A DNA stretch of 64,000 bases from positions 74,372,920-74,436,919 of the forward strand of contig OZ018323.1 of the NCBI GenBank assembly GCA_963969495.1. Direction: 5' to 3'. Shown piece after piece: positions 48,110-60,160 of the stretch. The position numbers and the translations under genes were made by a program. A model generated the notes under the pieces. It searched no databases and was not told where the DNA came from. It saw nothing but the letters and a program-made list of their open reading frames with translations. The first letter of the stretch is position 1. Each line of letters begins with the position of its first letter. The DNA comes from Ceratothoa steindachneri. Taxonomy: Eukaryota; Arthropoda; Malacostraca; Isopoda; Cymothoidae.

Positions 48110-48998
48110 CGAAACACTTAGATATTCGATAGTGGTTTTCATACAGGGAGCTAGCGAGCTTTTTACAAATGTTCGCTGGCATAAAGAAGCGGACAGTGAG
48201 GCAAATTACGAATAAAGCGACAGTAAAGTTACGCGGAATAAATAAAAGATCTTTATTGCTTCTTGCTCGTGGGCAGAGGCATTTTAACAATGGCTCGAAT
48301 TTTATCCTCGTGAGGAGGTAGCTGGTTATATCCAATACGGAAGCCTAAATAGTCGATTGTATTGTAGGTGCAGTGACACTTACTGGGGTCAATGGTTAAA
48401 TTATGTTTTCATAGTATTTAAAGAAATGCTTGGAGAGCATTCAGGTGCTGATTTCACTCAGTTGTAGCTACTTAAATATAAAAATTAAAGTATATATTTG
48501 GCAACCTATCTAATATCCTTCTCAGCATCCGATTATAATTACTGCATGCAGTGACGAGGTCAAAAGAGAGTCGTCGAAATTGCATTAGCTCTTTTTCATT
48601 TGGAAAAGCTGTGTATTTCTTGACCTCTTCTCGTAGTGGAATTTGATAATAGGCCTTGCACAAATCCAACTGGGTTATGAATTGGGAATCCTTAAAAGGA
48701 GGAAGATCCGGGTCGATAAGAGGGATGGTCTCTGCGTCGAATATCGTTACCGAATTTAATTTCTTAAAATCGATGCACATCTGGTATGATCGATCTTGTT
48801 TCATACCCATAAAAACCGGTGAGCAATAATCGGATTTTCGCGTCTCTATTATTTTTAAAATTTTTACAGCTTGTCAACCTCAGCATTAAATCCTTCTCTC
48901 AGGTGTATGGGCAGCAAGGAAGGCTTAGATCGGATGGGTTTTTGAATGGTAAATTGAATGTTATGTTCGAATTGGGCTGCACAACCAGGAATTTCAGG
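48110..48998 (-). pseudogene. Reverse transcriptase of second element
   Basis: Begins IPGCAAQFEHNIQFTIQKP, then LLPIHLREGFNAEVDKL (48985-48870). At 48810-48480 it reads YQMCIDFKKLNSVTIFDAET, then ITQLDLCKAYYQIPLREEV and LPNIYFNFYI. The YxDD block is damaged: a stop lies where the two Asp should be. Further on it reads IDPSKCHC and NTIDYLGFRIGYNQLPPHED (about 48390-48300), then IRAIVKMPLPTSKKQ. These are the expected blocks of Ty3/Gypsy RT in order. Confidence 0.75.
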
Positions 48999-48999
48999 G

Positions 49000-49660
49000 T
49001 TGACATGGGTGGAACGGCGTCGTAAACGGCTGTTTTATCATGAGCAACTTGCTCACATATACCAACAATTGGCACGTAAATTGGCGGCCACGATTCGACA
49101 ATATCTCTTTCGGCAGGCCAATACGGAAGAAAATCGTGATGAGCCCCTCGGCACAAAAGATGTTATCAATCTTATTATGTCGCACAGCCTCGAGCAATCT
49201 AGTGGCAAAATTGACTAGAATTAAAATATAACTATGAACCTCACTTGAATGTGGGTGAATCGGCTCGATCAAACCAATCGCCTCTATAGAGAATGGTTCG
49301 GACATTAATGGGATCTTCTGTAAAAGAGGGTGCAGGCTTGACTCGCCCTTTAATTTTTGTCTTATGGCAGATGTCACACGAACGACAATAACGCAGGAAT
49401 TCGTCAGATGAACCTGACCAATAGAATTTTTTAAAAACCCGTTGTGCCGTCTTAGTCTGGGTAAAATGACCCGAGAAGAGACAATCGTGGGCGGTTTGAA
49501 GGATAGGCCTGATGTGGGAAGAGGCACACATAATACCTGGGACTCTGTATCAGTTTCTGCTGATCACACGAGAAAAAGTATGTCATTCTTATCAATAAAA
49601 GAGATTATCTTGTTGCATCTAATGGTCTCTTCTTTCTTGTTTTGCGCTTTTATGAATAAA
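49000..49660 (-). pseudogene. Integrase of second element
   Basis: The N-terminal part near 49660-49590 reads KKEETIRCNKIISFIDKND. The zinc-binding region at 49530-49350 reads TAHDCLFSGHFTQTKTAQR, then WSGSS and YCRSCDIC, an intact H-H-C-C set. The core reads EAIGLIEPIHP, where the first Asp is replaced, then SNRGRQF, where the second Asp is Asn, then KQPFTTPFHP. Coding then joins directly to RT near 48998. The third catalytic residue and the C-terminal domain are deleted. It is catalytically dead. Confidence 0.75.
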
Positions 49661-49899
49661 GGGAGGAGGGATTCGTAATCTTTCTGGTTTTTCTAATAAT
49701 TCTCGTTCAGGACTTTTGTGCAATCTGAAGCGCCAGGAAATACCAGAGATGCGGGAGCTTCAGAATATTTAATTGTTTGAGCTCTGATGATCATGGTTTG
49801 GGCCACTGGAGGGGCAGATACCCGAGTACTATTCTGTATGCGACGGCGGTTGAACAGGCGTCGCTCTAATATTGGGCACCGGGTTGGGATAGTCACCTC

Positions 49900-50917
49900 T
49901 AAACTGATAATTCAAAGAACAATTGGTTCTCACATTACCCTCTACTCCACAGGAGTAACATGCGACAGTTCTTCTGGGGAACGAAAAATCAGGAGAATTA
50001 GAGGAGAGGGATTTTACCTAACGTTTTTCCTGTATGGAAAAGGGTTTAGGCTTAAACGGGCTAGTCATTTTGACGGATTTATCCCTGTGTGGAAGGCAAA
50101 TTTGGCCTTATGGGACTTTGCTTTGGGGGTGTGCGGTTATATCTTCTTCCCCTCCTTTGGATAGCAGTTATGGCTAGCCGCATATACATCTGCTTCATCG
50201 ATGCACTCTTTGAGTGTTCGATACTTCCGGTCTTTCACAAAAAAATCTCATTTGCGAGGGAAGTTATGCTAGGAGTTGATCTGGCATCAAAGCATCGTAT
50301 TTCTGGAAAACTTTGAATGCGTCTAACCAGAAACTAAAAATACCCTGCAAAGAATATCCAGACTGTCGGAATGTTTCTTTAGATTGGATGCGACAGTGAA
50401 GGAACTTTTCACGATAAAAGTCCGGAGCAATATTACAGGCAGCAAGCAATTTGGCTTTTAACGTGGAGTAATCGATGGTTGCCTCTGATGGGAGCGAGAA
50501 GAAAATATCCTTGAGCTGGGAATTAATAAAGGCCACAACTTGCCTAGGCCGTCAGTTTCAATATCCTAATGATTTACCTCAAAAATGTTCTCGAAGTGAG
50601 TGATGTATGATCCGAAATCTTCTCCTTTCTTGGAAACACGCAAGATAATGGACGTAGTTTGTTGCACTTCGGTCCTAGAAAATTGAAGTCGTTTCGCTTC
50701 TGGTGCTGATCATTTCCAGCTCATACAAATGAACTCTCTCTCTCTTTTACTTCACGTTTTTTCTCTTCTTATTCCATTTTTCTTCACGTTCTTTCTCTTC
50801 TTTTTCCCTTCTTTCCGCTCTTACAGCTCTCTCTTCCTCTTTATGTACGCCAGTAAATTATTTCCTTTCAAACCGAAAGACTTACCGTGTGCTTTGAGGA
50901 CTTCGAAAGATGAAATG
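49900..50917 (-). pseudogene. gag of second element
   Basis: The start region (50917-50830) reads SSFEVLKAHGKSFGLKG then NNLLAYI, aligned with the gag start at 36585. The ATG is mutated, and a charged stretch follows. At 50540-50264 it reads INSQLKDIFFSLPSEATIDY, then LKAKLLAACNIAPDFYREKF, matching the capsid part of the first element. It continues with FRQSGYSLQGIFSFWLDAF. The zinc knuckle near 49960-49919 reads CYSCGVEGNVRTNC, with Val in place of the zinc-binding His. Confidence 0.7.
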
Positions 50918-51248
50918 GGTTCGCGTTCCTAAAACTTTTACGAGCAAAATACGATATGGCCCCGGCATCATACCCCTTAAAGTAAGCCAAAAACAAAAGA
51001 ACCCCCCCTCAAAAAAAAAATGACATTCCTACTGAATCTTAGAAATATAGCAGAGTATATGATGCCTGAAATAACACAAATTCCGATAGGAAAAAATAGT
51101 GAAGCAGTCACAAAAAATAACATAAAAAACCTTTAAAATAAATTCCAAAAGTCCATGAAATAAAGTAAACAAAATTCGATTGCAAGTAGCTTATGCAAGT
51201 AGATTTTTTCTCAACAGGGTTCTGATAACAGAACCAAACCCCATAAAA

Positions 51249-51258
51249 CTTGACACCA
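51249..51258 (-). promoter_or_regulatory. Candidate primer binding site, second element
   Basis: TGGTGTCAAG on the minus strand, about 330 bp before the gag start and about 17 bp from a (TA)n array. It matches the candidate at 36254-36264 in eight of the first ten bases or better. Confidence 0.4.
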
Positions 51259-51270
51259 GTTTAATATGAC

Positions 51271-51274
<4 letters not shown>

Positions 51275-51321
<47 letters not shown>
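51275..51321. repeat. (TA)n microsatellite
   Basis: TA array between the candidate primer binding site and the possible 5' LTR of the second element. It is in the same relative place as the array at 36136-36242. Confidence 0.95.
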
Positions 51322-51324
<3 letters not shown>

Positions 51325-52390
51325 GGCGTAGGTCAGGTTAGATCTTCATGACCACCGTTTGCTTTCTATGTCTCGGAACGGTTGGTAGATAGCACACAGG
51401 GCAACTTTGCAGTTGAACCTTGCCTCAAATAATGCACTTGAACTCTTGGTTCCAATAAATTTCTAGGAGTGACTAGTTATATTTTGCAGAATTAATTCAA
51501 TTCTCTAGAAGCTTCTGTATATCAAACTGGACAAAACAAAATAAATTTTACTACTCTACAAAGACAAATCAAATACTGATCATGAAAAAAATATAAAAAT
51601 AAAATAATGGACATTTAAGATAAATCAAGGTATACACACTCGGCCGCACACGCCCTCAAAAATTCCAGGGGGGATCTGACACCCAAAGATTCGGCTGCTC
51701 AAGAGGATTACGAAGGATAGGGGAGCACTGAGCTCCAATAATTTCCAACAGCATAGGTTGGGTTTGCACTTAAGCCCGATTCATACTCGGCCTGTTCGAA
51801 GTTATGACGGAAAATAAAACCAGTATTCCAGTAACCACAGTTACCCTCGAAAGAGGGATCGACGGAGTATTTGCAAGAGAGGAAGATGAGCTCGAGAGAT
51901 CTTTTCTTGTCTTCGAATATGGGCGACCGAGATAAGGAAGCTTTAAAGAGACACAAAATAGACACTCGTAACTATAATGCAGGCAATCTGGGCACTGGGA
52001 CGTATTAAAAAAAATATGGGTGGGTCATTAAGTACGGATTTATTCCAGGGGTAATTAATGTTTTAGTTAATCACAACCTAATTTCCGCCTATGCTTAGTC
52101 AGCAATCAGAGCCTGCAGGTCCTACCTTATGTGACGTCTGCTCTTAGCAGAATACTAATTTACCCAGGCCAATGCTTTACTATTTAAACTGATCAACTGA
52201 AGTAAAAGTTACAGAGGCACCGGGTGGTAGATTTTTCCTTATTTATATAGAGGGGCGCTGGAAGGGAATTTAAAACTTCACGCCATCTCTTAGAACCTCT
52301 CGTCGTAACGGTTAGGTTCGCTAAAGGCAGTGTTATCGAACGCAAGCAACCTCAAAAGTAGCCGTTCACGCGTTATTTACGTTCTACGCT
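51322..52390 (-). other. Possible 5' LTR of the second element
   Basis: A less AT-rich block next to the (TA)n array where a 5' LTR is expected. The edge reads GGGCGTAGG, somewhat like the TGTCGTAG edge of family A. A TATA-like run lies at 52238-52247. No second copy or target duplication was found, so this is positional inference. Confidence 0.3.
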
Positions 52391-52488
52391 TCTCTCTCTC
52401 TCTCACTCTTTCTCTCTCTCTCTTGCTTTCTATTTTTGCCCCCCCTCTCTCTCTCACTCTTTCTCTCTCTCTCTTGCTTTCTCTCTCT

Positions 52489-52526
<38 letters not shown>
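52391..52526. repeat. (CT)n tract with an internal duplicated unit
   Basis: CT repeats interrupted twice by the same TTGCTTTCT..C(6-7) segment, which shows local duplication of part of the tract. Confidence 0.95.
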
Positions 52527-52532
<6 letters not shown>

Positions 52533-53434
52533 ATGTTGCAATTAGATTAACTCTTTCAAATTAATTTATGTGTTCCAGTGTTTTCTCCATTGTCCTTATT
52601 TTACTCGATTATATATTCCTTTAGAAAAATGTATTAATTACTTGAATGAAAGAAAAAAGTTTTATTCTTTTAAAATATCAAACTGGTGTAAGAAGCAAGA
52701 GCATTTTCAGTACAAGGATGAAATGATTGTAATTGTCTCAAACCTTTCCTCGTTCTACAGTAAAAGCTTTTCTCTTTTAGGTGATCAAACAAAAATTGAC
52801 AGTGTAAAATATAATTCCCAAAGATCATTTATATTAATTATGTATAATAATGTATAGGAAATGTTCCACGAGTTACTACACTAAGATCTCTCTACTCTGA
52901 GTTTAATCCATTTAATACTAGACTTGCCTCCTGTACATCATTCAGTTATCCAATTAATATTTTTCTCGCCTATCTCACGCATTATTATTTTAAAACTCCT
53001 AAGTAAACTTTGGCTAATGTTTTGCTTATGTTTAACGAAGTTACGTCTAGATTCCCTCCCTTTTCTAATTCGAGTGTTTGTTAAATGTGTCCTACATGTT
53101 TTAAACACATAATAAGCTTCTTGATTTAACTTTTTACTCTCACCAGATTCTCAAGTCTAATTTTTATCTATTTTATCGAAAAGCTTACAAAATACAAAAG
53201 GAAAATCTTCATGATCCTGTCCTCTTCGTGTTCTCTTTGGACCAAAATGTTTGATGGATGGGATAAACGGGCTTACGTATTGCAAATAAATCTCACTAAA
53301 GTGATTTTGAGGTATGCAAGACTTTGTGTGGTTGATTGGCTAAGCATATGACCACCGAAGGAATGAATGATATAAAGGCAGGAGATTGTTTGCATATGAT
53401 CAGAACTTTATTACTTGTTTGTTATCGCAACTAC
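52527..53434. other. Intergenic, nothing recognised
   Basis: AT-rich. A 95-codon frame at 52570-52857 (plus) has no recognisable content. Confidence 0.5.
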
Positions 53435-54637
53435 TGTAGTATTACAGGCCTAAATTCTAAAAAACTGGGCTTTATCACATGAAATAATTTTTAAGTTAAA
53501 AAGTAAACACAATATATGATGCATTCGTAGGAGTAGCGTAGTATTCAACATTAGCTAATATTGCGGCAATTTGCGCTTAAATGTTTTATGCAGTTTTTGA
53601 TCAGCATTTCTTTTCAATGTTAGCTGGAAAGAATTGTAAATGTAGGACTAACTTATATTGAGTAAAATAATAATAATAATATTTATCAAGAATCTATTAC
53701 AGCAAATATAAAGTTTTACAAAAATATTGTTGACAATTATGTATTTAGGTACATAACATTAAATAAAAATAAAATGAATTTTTGATGCTATATTCAATTC
53801 ATTGTTAGGTATTTAGGTGGTATAGTCTATTATTTCATCATGTTCATCCAAACCGGTATCGTTTTGTTTGTCACTCATAGATAGGACTCGTAGATAGGGG
53901 TTTGAGTAACTCTTGTTGAAGAATGAGATTTTCTCTGCTGCAGAGTGATGGAATCTCAAACACCAGACGTTTTTGTGGAACGGCAGAGAGTTTCAAACAT
54001 GAGGAACGGGAGTCTTAAAGGAAGGTGCGATGAGGGGGCCGCACAGTTCTCCAGGAAGAAGGTAGCTCGATAAACTTTCCTCTGAACAGGGGCCAAAGCT
54101 GCACAAAGAACGATCTGAAGGTGAGTTCTTAACGACGAGGTTTATCTTAAACAGGTGTTGCGAGACTTCGCAGGGGAACAGACAAACGGTCTGAAAGGAG
54201 GGACGGGCAGACTCTAAATCTCCTTGATGAATGGCGGACGCAGGGTTAAATAGCCAGATGGCTGGTACGTTAGATAGCCCTAGGGCATAGCCATCGCTAG
54301 AGGATTCTTGACGTCAGTCTATGCAAACTTACCTTGATCGGACAGCAAAGTTTGCCTCAGGATATAGGGGTGGGTTTGTATAGCCGCGCTCGCGGTAGAA
54401 GGACATGTCTGTGACTCATGAGGGCGAGAATTCGGCGTTATCGCGGGGGAGTGAGAGCGAGGTGCATCCCGCATAACTAAATACAGCCCGGTCAAGCGAG
54501 TCAGCGCGAGACTGCTTCCTTCTCGATGATTCTAAAATTCCCACGTCAAGGAACACGTGGTGTGGAGCGAAGGGGCTGTAAGGGCTATTTCGGCTGGCTT
54601 CCTCTCACGCTGGTCCTTCGGGGGGCATCCCCTCACA
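53435..54637 (-). mobile_element. Possible solo LTR, family D
   Basis: The right end, read on the minus strand, starts TGTGAGGGGATGCC. The GC-rich body (53880-54630) resembles the other LTR bodies in composition. The left end TGTAGTATTAC is the best candidate terminus. The 5-bp flanks ACTAC and GTTAC match at only three positions, so the left boundary may be wrong. The length would be 1203 bp. Confidence 0.4.
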
Positions 54638-55746
54638 GTTACTTTGGTATAACTCTAGTATTAAATTCACATTTCTCTAATAATCTGCTGCATATATTGG
54701 CATCAATTTTCTTCTTTGCCATTAGAAACTGAACACAAAGCCCCTAACTGCCTTCATTAGAGCTGACCAAACGCTAAACTAATCACACAGTTGGCTGGCT
54801 AAGGCGTCCGACCACTCAGTGAGCATAAAAAAACATGGCGTTGTGTAACTTATTCCAAAGCCGTCTTCTATGGATAATGATTTCACTATAATTACGTAAT
54901 AATAATGTAAAGACCTTCCATAGAAAAAACTACAGTGATATTTTACCTCATCTCGTTGCATGCTTACGAACTATAAAGGTGAATGGAACTTGAAATATTG
55001 TGATATTAGTTTCAATTTTGGTAGAATACTTGGCTATGATACTCGTATATTGAATAATTTTGCCGTGAGAAAAGCATATTTCCACTTTTTGTTCTGCTGA
55101 ACGCGTCATATAGCAGATTTGTAAAAAAAAAGTCTTTAATATATTTTATTGAATTTGTCCAAAGTTTCAACTATGCCTTCTTAATTCGCGAATAGTGTAG
55201 AACGTATAACTACTTCCAAGGTTTTGAGAAAGTTAAAATCTGGAAAACTTGAGCCGAGTAAGGTGGGTATGGAAATATTTATAAGCCAGCTACATAATTT
55301 TTGAATGGTGATGTAAGAACTGTGTTAGACAGTATTATCGTGCTAAAGGTGTTCTTCATCTCCAAGACAAATTTTTTTATTTTAATTTTGTCCTGAATAC
55401 AGATATTTTAAAACCTTTGTTTTTCCAACAATTTATTTCACTTAGGTTTATGAGATAGAACTAATTGTTTTTCCTTATTACTTCAAATAATATTTCTAAA
55501 TCAACATTCGGTCACATAATTTTTTGACCTACAGAAATGTTTTGCAGACCTGCCTCATCGAATTACTAATGAGTTTGTTTAATATTGTCAAAGAATATCT
55601 ATTTCTTATTACGAGAAACTATATGGAGCAAAATGAGTTGAATTTCAATGAGGATAGGCACCAACCTCCTTACTTTTCCGACTAGGCAAAATTATTAGAA
55701 ACATGCATTAAAGATTCATTCAAGTTTACTGTATTTTAAGGATTTC
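54638..55746. other. Intergenic, nothing recognised
   Basis: AT-rich spacer between two LTR-like blocks. No motif seen. Confidence 0.55.
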
Positions 55747-57107
55747 TGTCGTGGTATACGGCCGAGTACGTAAGTACATTTGTTCCGTACATTGGTAACT
55801 TCGTTACACTTTTCTCTAAGAGCTTTACTTTAATTTTTGGTTCTTTTACCAGGCAAGATTCGTAATATTATATATATATATATATATTGCAATTTGCAGT
55901 ATTTAGAGGATTAAATTAAACAACTAGGGCAAAAATATACTTTTAATTACAGAAAAAATAAAATATTAAAACTTTAAATATACTAATGCTCTAATAAGAG
56001 GATCTAAATAAAAATTAATACTACTAATAAGTACTACGCGATGGTTGACGCAAAAATTCCCTGTAGCACGGAATAATAACTAACGAACATGAATAAGTAT
56101 TGGATTTCTTTTAACTTTAACTAATAGAGAGTCTGGAGTTGGATAACCTTGAACGAGAACCTCCTAGGTGAGATGATTGGAGACGGGTTTGAGTGGAACT
56201 TTTCTCGTGGACGTGAGACTGACTCGGAAAACAGCTGATCGTGGTCTCTGGGAGAAGGAAACGTTTGTTGAGGCTATTCGGGAAGAACAGCTGATGCTTA
56301 TCTCGAGGTAGGTGGAGATCGCGTGGCGATACTTCTTGAATTAAAGATAAAAGCGATGGGATTGTGGATGTACGGGTTGTTCCAATCCCTGTGTTACACT
56401 TGCGGGCTTCTCGATGATAAGACTTGAATTTTTTCTCGAATGGGAATTCACATTGGTATTCCTCAATGGTAAGGGTTATCTCTGTTTTTATTTAATAATA
56501 CTCAGATAGTCAATTTATCTGGTCGAAAATGGTATGAGAGTATTTAAAAACCACTGGTCTACTTTTCTAAGTTACCGAAGGAACAGCCGCGGGAAAAAAA
56601 ATCCCGCTTCTTGATTCCCGGTTTGCCTCCGGGACTCGTCTTCTTGTCCCGATTGCTACTCTGATTCTCCTTATATTTCTCCAAATCGAACTATATATAC
56701 GTCGATTATCCCCTGGGAAAAGAGGAGGGGAGACGAGGGACCACCTTTACGCCTCTCTCCTATGGCATAACTTTTCAACATTGTGACCATTCGCCCTTCT
56801 GGTTTGCGTACGGAGAAGTGAAATGTCCTCTATTTGGCGAAAATAGACATATGAGATTGGAGGGGACAGTGGGCCTGTTCAGAGGTTTGTATTATAAAGG
56901 CTATCCCACCCTCCTATTTTTATATTAATGGAGTAGGAAATCTGCTGTTTGTAATCCTTCTTTGCAAGCGACCTCGAGGATCTTTGGGGCATCGGCGCAA
57001 AGGAGAGGGAGGGTGGGGGAAAAAGTATCGGACCATATGGAACGTAACCGTTGACGCTGCATAAAAAACTAGCGTCTGTTTGTCCTCGTTATATTTATTT
57101 CCCCACA
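55747..57107 (-). mobile_element. Solo LTR, family E
   Basis: On the minus strand it starts TGTGGGGAAATAAAT (57107) and ends CCGTATACCACGACA (55747). ATTTC flanks it on both sides (55742-55746 and 57108-57112), a 5-bp target duplication. The length is 1361 bp. The end ACCACGACA is the same as in family B. It contains a (TA)n run at 55870-55886 and a TATA-like stretch near 56691. No internal coding region adjoins it. Confidence 0.8.
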
Positions 57108-57112
57108 ATTTC

Positions 57113-58447
57113 TATTCACGATTGTTCTGAAATATCCGTCATTTAGGAAAGATAATTTATATCTAAAAACCTTATTTCTTGCAGTAAAGCTACAAAATAT
57201 GATAGAAAAAACGAATCCGCCATTTGGTTAGATTGTACATTCGTTGAATGTAGTAAAAGCGAATTGAGACCGGACAAGGGTATTATTATCTTGGGAAGAC
57301 AGGGTGTCAAATTACATTTTTTCTTAGAGTAGATTATGAAATGGCAGCGATAGTGTGGATTGTACACGTTCAGTCCAGCCATATAATTGTAGTAAGCGTG
57401 TCAGTCTTTTGGCTCTATGGAGTGTGATGTGTATACGTGAGAGAAAGAAATAATAATATAGCGAATGGAATTAACAAAATGAGATTAAATATGTTTGTCC
57501 AAAACAAGACGAACAAGTACAGGAAAGAATAGTTTGGTCGGATAAAGTCAAACGAGTGAAATTAGTGTTAGAGTTAAATAGGGTTGGGCTGCTATTGAAT
57601 GAGAAGTATCTTGGGCAAGTGGCGATTAACAAGGTTAGAAATGTGCATATTTTATTTTACATTGGCTGTGCAATAATTAAAGTGATGCTGAAAACGAGAA
57701 TTTCATGAATAGCATGGCTAGAAGGGCGGATTAAATAGGAAATCTGAGCTGGTTGATGTTTGGAGGAGATAGGGATAGTAATACAAATGAGGCATCAGAT
57801 TACTGAAAGCTTTCTTAACTAGAAGGGTGTATAATAAGAAACCCATGGGCTGGCAAAAAATGATTTCAGATGAAGGATGCGGATTTGTGTAAATAATATA
57901 AACTTTAAATATATGAGTGAGTTTATTGAAGAGCAAGAATATACTGCCGTTTGAGTTTGATGTAAATAACACTGTGTAACAAGATTCTTGTTACACAGCA
58001 GAAATTAAATATTTCTTTATGATATTTAGGCGGTGATTACAAATTTGTCTTTAGAATTTGCATATCACGTCTAGTTTTTGTGAAAAATAAATTTTCCTTT
58101 TCAAGCCATTTCACACTTTTGCTCAAAATTGTACCAATATGCAATTTTTAATATATATAATTAATATAAATATATGTATATATTTAATATATATTAACAT
58201 TTGTAACATATAAAGTAGACTATATTGAACATCAAATATCGTTAGATTCTAATTACTGGGTTTTTTCAGATTTTTCAGATTTTCAGATTAATACATACTT
58301 ATTTGTGATAACTTTTCTGCTACTGATAAGTAGTAAGGGGTAAGGAAGATAACACGATTATTAAAATTTGGCTCTGATTAGAACCTTATGATTAAGTACC
58401 ACATCGTGTATGGATTGCTTGCTCAAGTTAGTATTTTAAATCTTGTC
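57113..58447. other. Intergenic, nothing firmly recognised
   Basis: Contains broken open frames on both strands (for example 57143-57382 minus and 57718-57972 minus) with no motif I can assign. A TTTTTCAGATTTTTCAGATT run near 58262-58287 is a short local duplication just before the zinc-finger-like relic. Confidence 0.45.
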
Positions 58448-60160
58448 ATGGCTTTAAGTTCTAGATGTGGATGTGTAAACAGCCCCAACATATGTGGTTA
58501 TGTTTGTGGGCAATTCACACCAGCGGCACAACGGAAAAAAATAGAAACACAAGTAACGATGAAGCAAGCATACAGATACTATTTTGGATGCAAAGTAGGG
58601 GAGCAGGATAAAGATTGGGCCCCTCATATTTGCTACACGCAGTGTAACATAATGTTGACAGCTTGGTTAAATGAGAAGAGGAAGGCAATGCCATTTGCTA
58701 TTCCCATGATATGTTGTGAGCCAAAAAATCACTTCGATGATTGTTATTTCCGCCTAACAAATGTGGCTAGATTTTCTAGGAAAAACAAATCTGAAATTGT
58801 TTATCCAAATTGCCCATTAGCGTTAAAACTGGCGCCACATGATGAATCTACTCCAGTACCAAAGCCACCTACTACAATAAGTAAATATTATAGTTCAGAT
58901 GATGATTTTAAATTGATTTCTGGAGAAATTGAAGAAGATCAAACATATGTCCCAATTGATCAAGATACAGATCCAAATTTATTTTGCCAACAAAGTTTAA
59001 ACAACATGCTATAAGATTTAGATCTGAGTAAAGAAAAGGCTGAGTTACTTGCCCCCAGGTTACAAGAAAGAAATATTTTCCTTTCAGATGTCATGGTATC
59101 TTTCTTTTGAAATCGTCATCAGAAGTTATCAAAATTTTATTCACAAGAAAATACTATCTGTTACTGCAACAATATTAAGTGCTCAATGCATAAAATCGGC
59201 TGTGACTATGATCGTAATGAGTAGAGACTTTCATTGACTCTAGTAAGGTAAGTCTTGAAGCTGTTCTGCTATAAAATGGGAATGAAAAAGCTGCAATTCA
59301 TGTAGCACTCGCTACAGGTCTTTAAGAAATATATTCATCAATGCAACTATTGCTGAGACCTATTGAGTACAAAGATCACAACTGGAGCATCTGTTGTGAT
59401 TTAAAAGCTGTATCACTTCTTCTTGGGTTACAGTTGGGATACAAAAAGTACATGTGCTGTTTATGTCTATGTATAGGATAGTAGAGATCATAAAAATCAC
59501 TATAAAAAGCGAGAATGGCCAGCCAGAGAAAAACAAATTGTTGTCAAACATAATGTAAAGCATGATGCTCTCTCTAGTAGATCCCCAAAACGTTTATCTT
59601 CCATCTCTTCACATTACATTAGGGTTAATGAAAAACTTTGTAAAAGGTATGGATCAAAGAAGTGAAGCCTTTCAATATTTGAAAAACAAATTCAAAGGAG
59701 CATTTACTAAAGCAAAAATAGAAGCTGGAGTTTTCACTGGACCAGGAATTTGCAGAGTTGTTTCTCATGATTCCTTCACTTTGTGTCTCAATGAAAAGGA
59801 ACGCAAAGCGTAGACATCCTTTGTGGAAGTCAATGAAAACTTTCTCGGCAATTTTAAATTTCCTAATTATCGAGAAATAGTAAAGAATATGCTGGAAGCC
59901 TATGAAAAGATGGGATGTAGAATGTCACTTAAAATGCATTTTCTGCATTCTCATCTCGATTTTTGTCTGAAAATCGGGGAGCAGTTAGTGAAGCACATCG
60001 TGAGCGTTTTCATCAACAAATTTTGGTTATGGAGATGAGGTACCAAGGAAAATTTAATCCAAATATGATGGGAGATTATTTCTGGTGTTTACAAAAACAA
60101 ACTTTGATGTCTCACAAAAGAAAAACGAGAAGGCTACAGCAAAGTTTCTTTAAACTTTAA
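58448..60160 (+). pseudogene. Multicopy zinc-finger-like family, copy 2
   Basis: Same family as 27269-28866 but an older or different subfamily. It starts MALSSRCGCVNSPNICGYVC at 58448, with the CxxC...CxxC pattern kept: CGYVCG and APHICYTQC. FAIPMICCEPKNHFDDCYF follows, a segment that copy 1 has lost. After an acidic linker it reads MLSSE-like SLNNML, then DLDLSKEKAELLAPRLQE across a stop at 59012. Later blocks are HNWSICCDLKAVSLLLG (near 59380-59430), WPAREK and HITLGLMKNFVKGMD (59611-59655). The C-terminal blocks are CRMSLKMHFLHSHLD and NRGAVSEAHRERFHQQ (about 59967-60015), ending near 60158. Multiple stops and frame changes occur. Copy 1 has DEQGERFH where this copy has EAHRERFH. Confidence 0.6.

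Larger units (their letters stand above)
47640..51258 (-). mobile_element. Second Gmr1-like element, gag-INT-RT-RH
   Basis: A minus-strand relic related to the element at 34863-43785 but from a different subfamily. Its order, from high to low coordinate, is primer binding site candidate (51258-51249), gag (about 50917-49900), integrase (about 49660-49000), RT (48998-48110) and RNase H (48090-47640). The protease is missing or unrecognisable. It again has integrase before RT, and here RNase H follows RT. Every domain carries stops, frameshifts or deletions. No confident LTR pair was found, though 51322-52526 may be its 5' LTR. Confidence 0.75.

Noticed and set aside
52330..52545. 71-codon Ser/Leu-rich ORF
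   Set aside because: Translation of the (CT)n tract.
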